DNA from: Thermosphaera aggregans
GTDB taxonomy: Archaea > Thermoproteota > Thermoprotei_A > Sulfolobales > Desulfurococcaceae
Assembly: GCF_014962245.1 (NCBI RefSeq)
Contig: NZ_CP063144.1
Coordinates: 238,582 to 302,581 of the forward strand
Direction of reading: 5' to 3'
Length of the DNA stretch: 64,000 nucleotides
The notes beneath the pieces are model-generated. The model worked only from the letters and a program-made list of their open reading frames with translations. It ran no database searches and was not told the DNA's origin. Both the position numbers and the translations under genes were made by a program. Numbering within the stretch: the stretch's first letter is position 1; each line of letters starts with the position of its first letter. This document shows positions 33,828 to 43,539 of this stretch, one piece after another.

Positions 33828-34773
33828 ATATTTAGCCTTAGTAGTGATCCATACCAATACGTTTTTCTATTTCACTTATGCGCCATTCTATCTCTCTTTC
33901 CCACCGTGTACGTTCTTCTTCCATGTTCTTCATATCTTCTTCTATGTGCTCCAGACGTGTCATTATCTTCTCTATTATTGATATCAATTCGTCTATTTTT
34001 TCATAAATGTGTTTCTCCATCATTGTTAATTTCTCCATAGTCAGGTTGTAGTAATACTTAGAGATTTCATCACTTAGATTATGTATCATAGTATAGCAAA
34101 CCTTGCAGACAGCAATGTTGTTTCCATTGATTAGATACGGCACGTTTTTTCCATAACGTTCTCTCATGTATTCATTTATCGTGGCTGGTAGGTATACGTA
34201 GTTTATATCTTCGCCTTGGATCTCTCTATCGCAGATCCAGCACCTAGTCGTCTTACTCAACTTGGAGATTTTGTCATTAATAAACCTCATTGCTTCCGGA
34301 GTATCTTGAAGGTGGGGGCTAGCTTCTAAGTATAATCCCAAGGCTTTATTTGGCTCTTTTTCTTCGATATGAACAGCCACGATTATCCTTGAATAACCAA
34401 ATAGTCTATGTCCTATCACGTCTAATGAATCGTGAATACCAACAATATCCCCTAGGATAAATCTCCTTGGTCCTTCAGATAGTAGTATATTAGCAACTTT
34501 TTCAAATTCTTTGGCGACATCTAAATTCATTAACTTGATTTTGTCTTCTTCAAGTGGGGGCAGGCTGAGTAGTATAGTTAGGATGACTAGTTCTCGTGCT
34601 AATTCAGGGGGACGAACCTTGTTAACTAGTCCTAGATCCAACTCTGTTGCAGGACCGAGCTTCTCGCATTGCTCGGCTGCATCCATAAGGGATTCAGTAT
34701 TTTTCTTGGATATGGCTTTGTGTATAGCTTCGTAGAGTCGTTCGTAGCATAAAACTAAATCTGCTTTATCAAG

Positions 34774-34909
34774 CAATACTGGATCTTTTGATTTTTTTTG
34801 CTACTTCATATGCTTCGCGAAACGTATCTGCAGCTTTTTTAAATTGTCTCTTCTTGATCTCATCGAAGCCTTTTTTCATTAAATCTTCAAATTTTTCAAC
34901 ATCGCTTTT
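34774..34909. repeat. 136-bp direct repeat, copy 1 (T8 variant)
   Basis: Nearly identical to 35435-35569, differing by eye only in one base of a T run (eight versus seven). It encodes the DVEKF...VAKK segment of each half of the repeat protein. Confidence 0.9.
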
Positions 34910-35434
34910 TAACTTGGAGATCCTGTCACTAATAAACTCCTTTATGTTTTGGACTTCCGGATCATCTGGAGGAAGAAGGGTGCTAGCTTCTGAATATAAT
35001 TCTTTGGCTTTGAGGGGGTTTTCTTCTTCTATGTTAGCGGCCTTGATTATTCTCGAGAAGCCTAGTAGCTTAAACCCTATTACGTCTAGTGGTTTATGAA
35101 TGTTTACAAGGTTTTCGAGAATCAGTCTCTTGTTTCCTTCGGAGAGTAGTATATTAGCTACTCTTTCGTATTTCTCAGCTGTATTTAAATCCATGGACTT
35201 GATTTTATTGATTTCAAATGAGGGTAGATCGTAATACTCGGCTAGAATTTCTAGTTCTCGTGCGAGTTCGAGCGGATATACTTTACTGACTAATCCCAGG
35301 TCTAGCTCTATATTAGGCTCGAGTTTTTTACACTGTTCTGCTACTTGTTTAAAAGACGTGGGTTTCCCTTTATGTAGGTTATGTAGAGCTTCGTAGAATA
35401 ACGCGTAGAATAGAGCCAGATTTGCCTTGCCGAA

Positions 35435-35569
35435 CAATACTGGATCTTTTGATTTTTTTGCTACTTCATATGCTTCGCGAAACGTATCTGCAGCTTTTTT
35501 AAATTGTCTCTTCTTGATCTCATCGAAGCCTTTTTTCATTAAATCTTCAAATTTTTCAACATCGCTTTT
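35435..35569. repeat. 135-bp direct repeat, copy 2 (T7 variant)
   Basis: Second copy of the repeat at 34774-34909, in frame in the first half of the protein. High identity in an otherwise diverged gene suggests recent duplication or gene conversion. Confidence 0.9.
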
Positions 35570-35596
35570 AAAGAACCATTTTTTAAACATGTATTA

Positions 35597-36283
35597 TCAC
35601 ATCTCTTGTTTGTATTTTCCTAATGATTTCTTCATTAACTTTTCGTATTCTTCCTGTCTAATCAATCCCTTATCGAGCATTCGTTTTAATTCTCTTAACT
35701 TCTCAATTATCTGTGACCTTCTTTGTTGCTCTTGCTGATGAACCATTGGCTGGGGGAATCCAGGTGTAGCGATCAAAGCACCCAACCATCCAGTTACAGG
35801 TGACCTACCCGAAGCCCTCATAACCTCAACTGTTCTAACCATCTCCAATACCTTGTCTTCATTGCCTCTTTGAATTGCAAGGAGTAATGGAAGACCATGT
35901 GTCGGGTCTTCTTTCTCCATCTTCTCTAACATTGGGAGACTTACACCACCTATTTCAATATCATTTTTAAACATATAAAATTCAAGGCCTCTCTGTTTAA
36001 ATGCATCGTAGATAATGTCTGCTTTTACCCCGGCTACAACCCCGCTTATGTTTGAATAAGTATCCATAACCGTGTACTTACGTATTTCTTGTATAAAGTC
36101 CTCTAGGAAGTAATTCCTAATGAAGTCTGCTACTGCAGGTGGAGAAAGCCCTCTCGATGCTCCAGCAACCTGTGTTAGGAATAAGACTGGATCGCTAACA
36201 CGACACCTGAACTCAGTCAAATAAAGTGTCCTGCTGTCTGCTATCATGGCGTATTCGTATTCTTCTGATTCGGGGTTTTCCAC
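35597..36283 (-). CDS. SPFH/virion-core-like protein with C-terminal SHOCT-like domain
   Basis: 228 residues. TEFRCRVSDPVLFLTQV and the following segment resemble the distal part of the YdjI-type SPFH (virion core-like) family, and the C-terminus IEKLRELKRMLDKGLIRQEE is a SHOCT-like oligomerisation motif. The usual N-terminal SPFH half seems to be missing, so it may be truncated; the preceding sequence is a decayed gene. It lies 7 bp upstream of the repeat-protein gene on the same strand, which suggests an operon. Confidence 0.6.
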   Translation of the reverse strand: MENPESEEYEYAMIADSRTLYLTEFRCRVSDPVLFLTQVAGASRGLSPPAVADFIRNYFLEDFIQEIRKYTVMDTYSNISGVVAGVKADIIYDAFKQRGLEFYMFKNDIEIGGVSLPMLEKMEKEDPTHGLPLLLAIQRGNEDKVLEMVRTVEVMRASGRSPVTGWLGALIATPGFPQPMVHQQEQQRRSQIIEKLRELKRMLDKGLIRQEEYEKLMKKSLGKYKQEM

Positions 36284-37430
36284 GCGATTACTACCATGTC
36301 ATACATTTGATGCAGTCTTTTAATGAAAGGTTTAGATGCGTTTATTCCAGCATCAATTTCGTAGGTTTCCCTGTTGAAAGCCTTGTTCGGTAAATTTCCT
36401 GAGATAAAACAGGGTGACAGTTCTATATTAATATTGTCTGGTATTTTTCTAATAAATCGGAATCCCAGTAGAAGAAGAATATTGGTAAACCATTTTTCCA
36501 TTTTTGATGGCAGGTTGTCCATGTAGTCGCGAAGCCTAGGATTACTTGCCACTCGTTTTTATCTGTTGGAGAACATTTTCCCATCATGGTATGATAGGCC
36601 GTTTTTGTCGTCGAATATGTTCCATGCAACTTGCTGTATCATTTTGTTTACCCAAACTTCTTTGGCTGGTTTACTAGCTTGGACTTCTGCTTTAACAGGT
36701 GGGTTATCATCCACGTGTCTCTTGCTTTGTCGAAGCTTTCTATTAGGATGGTGTTGCCGGTTGCGTCTATTATTGTGGTTGGTTCGAAGTCGACTAGGTT
36801 GTTGCGGTATTTCTGACCCGTGTTCCTTTTGTTAATAAATCTAGCTTCTAGATCTTCTTGCAGGTTGTCTTTTTCAACGACTATGTTGTAGTATGTGATT
36901 GCTTCTACTGTTGCGTTATTGGTTGATTCCTTGTCGAAACATAGTTTTAACCCTAGATTGAAAGCGTGATCGGTTACTTGAACCGTATCATTGATGTATT
37001 GTTTGTAGGGTCTGTAGATTTCATCGTATTTTATGAAGTAGAATTTGGGAACCTCGTTGTATAATCCTTTAACCAGGGTGGTTAGGTTGATCGTGTGGTT
37101 TAATTCTTCACTGGTTATTTCCCCGTCTAATGCTTTCTCCATTAAATAGTTAGTAAAAGGATTGGATTTCCAAGAGATTCTTACTGTTGCTTACTTGCTG
37201 GGTAAATCGTTTCTCATTATTGTCTTGGAATCCGTTGTTGTCTAGTGGTTTAATTATTTCCAGGTGCTTGTCCAGGTCTTGTTCAACAGCTTGCTTGATG
37301 CTGTCGCGGCTATGATGGTTGCTATGATGATGTAGGTGAGTAGGGTTTTCACAACGGGCCTCTGTCTGTAACTCTGAATTATCCGCCCGATCTAACACAT
37401 CTTTCCATGGTTGCTGTTTTAGATTGGGGC
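36244..37430 (-). pseudogene. Decayed membrane-anchored protein gene
   Basis: Pieces in order on the minus strand: a membrane segment (VKTLLTYIIIATIIAATAS) ending in TAA; an open stretch 37142-36648 (EKALDGEITSEELNHTIN ... MITHLLKQKSKLVN); a frame change near 36650 into QQVAWNIFDDKNGLSYHDGK; an in-frame TAA; then ASNPRLRDYMDNLPSKMEKW to 36244. The continuity of protein-like sequence across three breaks indicates one dead gene for an extracellular protein. Family not recognised. Confidence 0.6.
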
Positions 37431-37559
37431 GTTTTCAACGTTTTCTGCTACTAGTGCTTCAGCATCCTCTAGATTCATATTGTTCTTGAAGGATTTTTAA
37501 TTGGTTTCTTCCCTTGCTTAAGCTTTTCCAGGAGGGTTCTTGACATGATGTTAAGGCTG

Positions 37560-38051
37560 AGCGCATCCTTGAGGGTGGAAGGGTTTCTCCCTGGCTGTTA
37601 TGATTTACCCGTATCTCGCTATGACTCGCGGAGATTATAAAATCCTAGAAACATATGCAAGGGTTCCAAGGGTTTCACACCATGACACATTCCTTCTCCT
37701 TACGGGTTCAATGCCTCCAGAATGTTTCGAAAAGTGGGTGATGAGAGGTTTAATTTACCAGTGTATTTATGGTTTACTAAATTCTACTTGTTTTTCCACT
37801 TACGCAATCATGGAAAAGCAGTGGATAACATCTGGTTTTAAACGTTGTTCTGTTGATTGCGTTATAGGCGAGGTAGAGATGTGGGAAGTCTCGGGGCTTT
37901 CAATGCTGGAGGAGTTTCTGACGCTGTGGTTGCTGAGGTGATGTTGGGTTATGTTTTCCCGGAGGTTTCGAAGTTTCTGGGCGCGGCTAATGTTGGGGCA
38001 ACATCTATTGCCATAGCCTTAGGCCTTAACTGGAAATCAGTTGAGCTTTAG
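37560..38051 (+). pseudogene. Decayed gene fragment of unknown family
   Basis: In one plus-strand frame the sequence reads ERFNLPVYLWFTKFYLFFHL, RNHGKAVDNIWF, TAA, TLFC, TGA, then RGRDVGSLGAFNAGGVSDAV and FLGAANVGATSIAIALGLNW to a stop at 38051. The final 60 residues are Gly/Ala-rich and protein-like. The two internal stops mark it as dead. A competing 113-codon frame at 37600 has poorer composition. Confidence 0.45.
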
Positions 38052-38128
38052 TGTTTTAATGGCTTGTTAAATTCATAAAGTGTTCTAAAACCAGATTTCT
38101 CGTTGTTAAAACAAGTAGTTGCACAGTA

Positions 38129-38585
38129 ATGAGGAGAATAAGTGTTAGTTTCCTTCTCAATAAGAACTGGGTGTTGTCGGATAATTCTGGTTCTAGGCCC
38201 CAGGTCAACTGTGAGCAGATTGAGAAAAAGCTGTGGGAGAATGACGAGTTAATTAGAAAGGGGATAAAGAAGAGTACTGGTCACATCATGGATATCGAAC
38301 GTGTTGAAACACTGGATGTTAAACCCGGCGAAACATATTATTGAAGCACGCTTCAATACAACTATGCAGTTATATTTCTTGCTAAAGTCAACATGATTGA
38401 GACCGACCATCACCGCTCTGTTGCCTTGTTCCGTTCCGAGCATTACGATGTTGAAAATCCAGTCATGGACAGCTGACAGGTTTCCCTTGTGGGGCAGACC
38501 TATAATTATCTACGATACGAGATTAGGATTGGAGTCGAAGATGGATTTCAGCATTGAGTGTCTAGAAGAATTTATTATAAGGCAT
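38129..38585 (+). pseudogene. Decayed gene with three in-frame TGA codons
   Basis: One frame stays protein-like from ATG 38129: MRRISVSFLLNKNWVLSDN, IEKKLWENDELIRKGIKKST, TLDVKPGETYY, TGA, LQYNYAVIFLAKVN, RSVALFRSEHYDVENPVMDS, TGA, QVSLVGQTYNYLRYEIRIGV, TGA, VSRRIYYKA, stop. All three interruptions are TGA and could derive from TGG. Family unknown; the most economical view is a pseudogene. Confidence 0.5.
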
Positions 38586-38692
38586 AAAACCTTGACAAGC
38601 AGCGTACATTCTCCCGGTTGAATAGTATGTGTTAAGCTGGCTGGTTTACTGGATGTGAAGACTTCGTAACAACTGCTCTAGACTTCTAGCTA

Positions 38693-40033
38693 TTACTTCA
38701 TCTTCTCTTCGAAAAGATTATCTATGTGTTGAAAGTATTCACGGATTCTCTTGGCAAGCTTTATTGCCTGTTCACGACTGCCGTTCTTAATGTGGCAGAT
38801 GTATTCTGCCTCTTCATCCGTGATAACCGTGAAGCCGCAGTTAGGGCAGTAGGCTACGAGGTAGGATATTGGCTTTCCTAGATACGTCTCCGCATAGACA
38901 TCGTATTTTACACCCGGTCTACCACACATAGGGCAGGCAACGAGGGTTCCATGCATTTTCTTCAATTCTTCGACGAGTTCTTCCAGGTTAAGACGCATTT
39001 CTATCTCTCCGCATCGAATGTGTTGAAAGTATTCACGGATTCTCTTGGCAAGCTCTTTTGCCTGTTCACGACTACCGTTCTTAATGTGGCGGACGTATTC
39101 TGCCTTTTCATCCGTGATAACCGTGAAGCCGCAGTTAGGGCAGTAGGCTACTGAGTAACGCATAAGTTCATTCCGATCCATTACTTCGTGAACGACAAAT
39201 CTTACACCCATCGCGTAACACTTAGGGCAGTCAACGGAAGTCTCAGGCGTTTTCTTCAATTTTTCGACGAGTTCATCTAAGTTTAGCTTTTGTGCGAACT
39301 CTCTGTATTCACGGATTCTCTTGGCAAGCTCTTTTGCCTGTTCACGACTACCGTTCTTAATGTGGCGGACGTATTCTGCCTTTTCATCCGTGATAACCGT
39401 GAAGCCGCAGTTAGGGCAGTAGGCTACTGAGTAACGCATAAGTTCATTCCGATCCATTACTTCGTGAACGACAAATCTTACACCCATCGCGTAACACTTA
39501 GGGCAGACAACGGAAGTCTCAGGCATTTTCTCCAATTCCGTAGTTTTACTCATTTCGTCGTCTGAAATGAGGATCGAAACCCAAACATAGAAAAACATTG
39601 TCGTAGCTATCCATTCCCATCTAATCTGCTTCACCCACTCAACAATCCATTCCCACTTAATCAATCCAGTCGAAAACAAAATAGCGATTAAGATTATTAC
39701 CGTGACTAACCCTTTCCACCGGGTTTTAACGATTCCTTCAGCCGCTATAATCAAGAGAGCAGAAATAAAAAATAGGAGTATTCCCATGAGAATGTTTACC
39801 AATCCATAAAGTAAAGTAGTGAGAAAGAGTATTATTACCGTGACTAACCCCTTTCGCCTCCTGAAAGCTTCGGTAAAGGAAAAGCATAGGAAAGCTAGTA
39901 TGAAAGGGCTGGTAAATACGAGGATAAGTATGAACCATCTCAATATTCCCTCGGGCAAGGGGAGCATTTTCATAATTGATTCCAAGAATCCATTCCAGAA
40001 CGTATGGAGTATTTCCTCAACCAATTCCCACAA
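38693..40033 (-). CDS. Membrane protein with three tandem zinc-ribbon repeats
   Basis: 446 residues. The N-terminal 160 residues have four or more membrane helices, including two similar KGLVTVIIL-type segments. The C-terminal half holds three repeats of about 90 residues, each with CPKCYAMGVRF (CPMCGRPG in the last), AYCPNCGFTVITDE and HIKNGSREQA. The first two repeats are almost identical at DNA level (202 bp identical by eye), indicating recent duplication. The ribbons likely bind zinc in the cytoplasm. I know no characterised homologue. Confidence 0.8.
   Translation of the reverse strand: MWELVEEILHTFWNGFLESIMKMLPLPEGILRWFILILVFTSPFILAFLCFSFTEAFRRRKGLVTVIILFLTTLLYGLVNILMGILLFFISALLIIAAEGIVKTRWKGLVTVIILIAILFSTGLIKWEWIVEWVKQIRWEWIATTMFFYVWVSILISDDEMSKTTELEKMPETSVVCPKCYAMGVRFVVHEVMDRNELMRYSVAYCPNCGFTVITDEKAEYVRHIKNGSREQAKELAKRIREYREFAQKLNLDELVEKLKKTPETSVDCPKCYAMGVRFVVHEVMDRNELMRYSVAYCPNCGFTVITDEKAEYVRHIKNGSREQAKELAKRIREYFQHIRCGEIEMRLNLEELVEELKKMHGTLVACPMCGRPGVKYDVYAETYLGKPISYLVAYCPNCGFTVITDEEAEYICHIKNGSREQAIKLAKRIREYFQHIDNLFEEKMK
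39029..39230. repeat. 202-bp direct repeat, copy 1
   Basis: Identical by eye to 39305-39506, offset 276 bp (92 codons, in frame). It encodes the middle zinc-ribbon repeat of the membrane protein. Confidence 0.9.
39305..39506. repeat. 202-bp direct repeat, copy 2
   Basis: Second copy of the in-frame zinc-ribbon unit. A third, diverged copy lies around 38730-38940. Confidence 0.9.
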
Positions 40034-40834
40034 CTCCCTTCGTCTTTACAACTCTACAAGTTGGTTGTATTCTCTCTTTTCATCATTATTACTTTCTCGA
40101 AGTTATAAATTCTCACCTGCTAAAACCCTTGAAACAATCCCTGGCACCAGTTACTCCTTTAGCACGATTCTTGGTTTTCAACAAGGTATTGTCTGCTGCT
40201 CCACTATGAAGTAGCGGGGTGAACACTCTTACTTTCACACTTAGAAACAGCGTTATAGAACAGTTAGTTAGAGACTATAAGCACTAGTGATCCATAACCC
40301 CGAATCAAAATATATTTAGAACGAATTCTATGCGTGGATCTTTGATTAGAAACGACTATAATCCTTACGAGATAGGGAATGAAAGAAACAGGAGTTTAGT
40401 TGAATTCGAGTGTTAATGTGCGTTGAATAACTACTTGTTGCGAGATTGTGACCACACATTGCTGCAAGGCACCAATAAACATTGTAGCCCGTGGAAAACA
40501 ATTAAGCTTCTAGTGGATCCATTAATGCAATGCTTTAACTAAATTTCTGGTTTTTCATGCATGTTTCCTAGTTCTTTCTAGCTTTTATTATTCTGAAATA
40601 TTGGTTAGTTGAATTTAATACAGACCCTTACGAAATGTTTTCCTTAACCAAATCCAGGAACTCCTCTGTGAATCAATGTGGAGGGTGAAATATAAAAGTG
40701 GTTTCTTCTCACATCGTATAAGACTTGTTTGTTGTGCTTACGCGATATAATCTGGGGTTACGGGATAGTAGGTGGAATGTGTTTTCTTTACGGGGGTTAG
40801 TGGAGGAGGTTAAAGTGGCGTGTAAAAATATTGG
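40034..40834. other. AT-rich intergenic end of accessory island
   Basis: Roughly 800 bp with stops in all frames and no recognised gene or RNA. A TATA-like AAATATAAAAG at 40690-40700 is followed by a TTG frame (40725-40973) that runs into the 3' end of nurA; it is not supported as a gene. Confidence 0.45.
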
Positions 40835-41959
40835 TTATACGGGTTTTTGTGGGTTTACCAGGCTTAAGAGTAGTCTTGCAAGCTCCATGTCTTTCTGCGA
40901 GAGCTTGGAGTACACTAGCTCGTACACGAGCCTCCTAGTATCGTACTTCACGTATGAGAGCTGGTCAACGTAGTCGAGCGGTAGTGGGAACCCGGTGCTG
41001 CCGGTGATTCCTGAGAGCGCCGAAACTATTTTCTCCACGCTCCAGCTGGGTGCTTCCGCGATCTCTGTTTTCACAGCTAGATTAATTGTTTTCAAAGCAG
41101 GCTTGTAGAAGACTACTTTAACTCTGCCAACGTATCCTTTATACGCTCTAATTATTCTTCCAATCCATTCATATCTAGCCTGTATTCTCGAGGCAATGTT
41201 TTCATCGCTTACTTTATCCAGTATCTCTCTAATTTTCCGGTTAAACTCGTCGTAGAATTCTTTGTAAGTACCTATTGTAAAGTATTCGCCATGGTCTAGC
41301 ACTATGGAAGCGATCACCCTATCACTCAATCCAATATCGAAGAGTTCATGAATAATTCTAATATCGCCGGAGTAGCTCCTCTTTAAAACACCAATTAACG
41401 GTGTATCAGTCTCCCATGCTAGGTCGAGGGCTTCTCTCGTTAACTCTTCCGCCTTCTTCACGAGTTCACGGGCTTCGCTAGGGAGAGATGAATCCTCTTC
41501 TTCCCCATATCTCGTCAAGATCTCTCCATCCACTATCGCTATATCGAACTCCATCTGCCCATTCTTCTTATCCTTCAGTGCTTTCAAGAGGGCGTTGCGC
41601 TCATGGACTTTGGCTTGAACACCAGCTAAGTCTCTATCGCGGTGGTAGCTTACATATGCTTTAAGCGTTGGCGGGGTGTTGCATTTAACGCCCATTACTA
41701 TCTCTGCAACCTGTATAATCCAGATGTAGCCTCCTGCCACCTCTATGGGTGGGACAGTATAGCTTGAGTCAACAGCGTATGTGCAAGCCCCTCCACCGTG
41801 CTCGGGAAACTTCTTGATCAAGCCCTGACTGCTCAACTTCTCTCTAAGCTCGCGGGTTTTCCCAATGTTTCTAGCATTCTCGAGTATGTTATCAACCAGA
41901 TTATCGAGCTCCCCAGCTAGTATCTCAGGAACTACGCCTGCTTCTTCTTCAACGCTCAG
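40835..41959 (-). CDS. nurA: NurA 5'-3' nuclease, apparent CUG start
   Basis: Partner nuclease of HerA in DNA-end resection. The core has YAVDSSYT and IAIVDGEIL, the two acidic RNase H-like motifs, plus a Mn-binding C-terminal half. The first standard start (TTG 41836) would remove a 41-residue helical N-terminus typical of NurA. Upstream the frame reads VEEEAGVVPEILAGELDNLV with no ATG/GTG/TTG. A CTG (41959-41957) overlaps the HerA stop (CTGA) and has GGTG 8 nt upstream, so it is taken as the start (about 374 residues). Coupled to herA. Confidence 0.85.
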   Translation of the reverse strand: MSVEEEAGVVPEILAGELDNLVDNILENARNIGKTRELREKLSSQGLIKKFPEHGGGACTYAVDSSYTVPPIEVAGGYIWIIQVAEIVMGVKCNTPPTLKAYVSYHRDRDLAGVQAKVHERNALLKALKDKKNGQMEFDIAIVDGEILTRYGEEEDSSLPSEARELVKKAEELTREALDLAWETDTPLIGVLKRSYSGDIRIIHELFDIGLSDRVIASIVLDHGEYFTIGTYKEFYDEFNRKIREILDKVSDENIASRIQARYEWIGRIIRAYKGYVGRVKVVFYKPALKTINLAVKTEIAEAPSWSVEKIVSALSGITGSTGFPLPLDYVDQLSYVKYDTRRLVYELVYSKLSQKDMELARLLLSLVNPQKPV

Positions 41960-43506
41960 ACCTGCTTCACCTCGATCAACACAGGATACTTCAACGGGTT
42001 GCCCAGCCCGGCGAAGTAGAACTCCCTGGTCGCCAATATGGCAAGGTCGTCGTACTCTACTCCTCCAAGGTCTAAAACACCTTTCAAATTGTCTAAGTCT
42101 CCAGGCGTCTGGAGCTTGCTGAAGAAGAACGTGTTGATATTGTTCCTTACATCAGTGCTGAAGTCGATCATCCTCTGGCTGGCGAGCACGAGCCCGAGAC
42201 CCCACTTCCTCCCCTCCCTGGCAGTCCTCTCGATAATGCTGCTTGAAGGGTAGCAGCCCTGGTAGCAGGCGTAGTTGTGGGCTTCGTCAACAACTACTAG
42301 AGTGTTCACAGGCTTCTTCGCCTCGTCAATACGGTCCCAAATCCTGCGTAGAACAGAGTAGACCACATACTTCCGCTCCTCCTGCCTCACGGTGCTCAAG
42401 TCTAAGACAACCAGCCTGTCCTTCTCCAGCCTCTCGAGAATATCTCTACTGCTGATTCTCCTTTTGTTCAAGGATTCAATGTATTCCTTCTGCAACGACA
42501 TGAATGTGACGTATTTCCTCTTACTGGTTGATTTTCCCGCCACGATATTTATCACGGTCTCAAACAGCTTTACGAGTGATGAAGTTTCCCACTTAACCTT
42601 CTTCATCTCCTCCTCTAAATCAACTGTTTCAAGCAGCACGGGCATCTTTTCCAACGCCTCTCCCACCTTGTTTTCACTAATGCTGACTTCAACCTTCCCC
42701 TCAACGCCCTTAGCAAACTCGGTGATAGACCGGTCCTGGCTTTCCGAGAATTTACGCAGATCACCCTTGCTCAGTATGTACAGGATGAGCGAGACGTATA
42801 GCGCATCCTCTCCCGCCTCCTTAGCCGATATTTCTTTTTTCAAATACTCGGCTATGGACTCCAGGTCCAGCGTGATCTCGGACGCGTCTAACACTTTACC
42901 CTCGAACCCCGGCACGTTAACGTAGTCCTGCCCCGAGTGGTCGAACACTAATACTTTCCAGTCGGTTTTCTCGAGTACCTCGTTCACCAGGGCTACAACC
43001 AGCTTAGACTTGCCCGTGCCTGTCGCCCCTACCACTCCTACATGGTATTTAAGCGCCTCCGGCTTCAACGGTATTCTTATCCTGCTGAACTTATGCTCCC
43101 CCAGCTCCAGGCCGGTTTCAAGCGCGAGTTTTACATCCCTCGGTGACTCGACAAGGTAGACCTCGCTCCTCGGCGCCGGAGGCTGTCTCGGAGGGGTTAG
43201 CTGGCCGTTTGGCTGGAGAACCCCTAGCACTCTCACGTACGAGGTTTCAAAAACCACCTCCCTCCCCTGCTTAGCCAGCTCCGGGTTGTCTATGATGCTG
43301 GATCTCTGCGACTGGTTGAGCAACGGGTCGTTCATCCTTAAGCTACGTATAACTCCAAAGTAATCCGTGTTCTTCTCGTCATCCTTGATTATGACGAAGG
43401 CTTCCTCCATGACTTGGTTTTCACAGCCCTTGTACACATGGATGGGGACGTTGACGGGTGAGGAACCGCTTACAACTACACCGATAGGCTTCAAGAACTC
43501 CACCAC
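41956..43506 (-). CDS. herA: HerA bipolar DNA helicase/translocase
   Basis: Hexameric FtsK-like ATPase that with NurA resects DNA ends. 516 residues: N-terminal HAS-barrel (about 1-110), Walker A VGATGTGKSKLV near 160, Walker B NTLVVVDEAHNY, and the LASQRMIDFS sensor with C-terminal arginine. Operon order herA-nurA is conserved in archaea. It borders two accessory stretches on either side. Confidence 0.95.
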   Translation of the reverse strand: MVEFLKPIGVVVSGSSPVNVPIHVYKGCENQVMEEAFVIIKDDEKNTDYFGVIRSLRMNDPLLNQSQRSSIIDNPELAKQGREVVFETSYVRVLGVLQPNGQLTPPRQPPAPRSEVYLVESPRDVKLALETGLELGEHKFSRIRIPLKPEALKYHVGVVGATGTGKSKLVVALVNEVLEKTDWKVLVFDHSGQDYVNVPGFEGKVLDASEITLDLESIAEYLKKEISAKEAGEDALYVSLILYILSKGDLRKFSESQDRSITEFAKGVEGKVEVSISENKVGEALEKMPVLLETVDLEEEMKKVKWETSSLVKLFETVINIVAGKSTSKRKYVTFMSLQKEYIESLNKRRISSRDILERLEKDRLVVLDLSTVRQEERKYVVYSVLRRIWDRIDEAKKPVNTLVVVDEAHNYACYQGCYPSSSIIERTAREGRKWGLGLVLASQRMIDFSTDVRNNINTFFFSKLQTPGDLDNLKGVLDLGGVEYDDLAILATREFYFAGLGNPLKYPVLIEVKQV

Positions 43507-43539
43507 TTTTATTATTAGCTTAACACGTATTTATGCGCA

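Larger units (their letters stand above)
33838..35590 (-). pseudogene. Repeat protein with zinc finger and coiled coil, interrupted by frameshift at A8
   Basis: Two adjacent frames (35590-34769, 273 residues; 34776-33838, 312 residues) form one protein if a run of eight A is read as seven. Each half starts with DVEKFEDLMKKGFDEIKKRQ and a TPR-like FKKAADTFREAYEVAKK, followed by about 190 related helical residues. The second half adds CWICDREIQG...CKVC zinc ligands and a long charged coiled coil. The first half has only seven A at the same place. Slippage could still make full-length product. Low GC and position suggest acquired DNA. Confidence 0.75.

Noticed and set aside
38129-38585. Reading the three TGA codons as selenocysteine or tryptophan
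   Set aside because: No SECIS-like element was seen, neighbouring genes end normally with TGA, and the surrounding island is full of other broken genes.
40725-40973. 82-codon TTG frame after a TATA-like element
   Set aside because: More than half of it is antisense to the conserved end of nurA; only the first 40 residues look protein-like.
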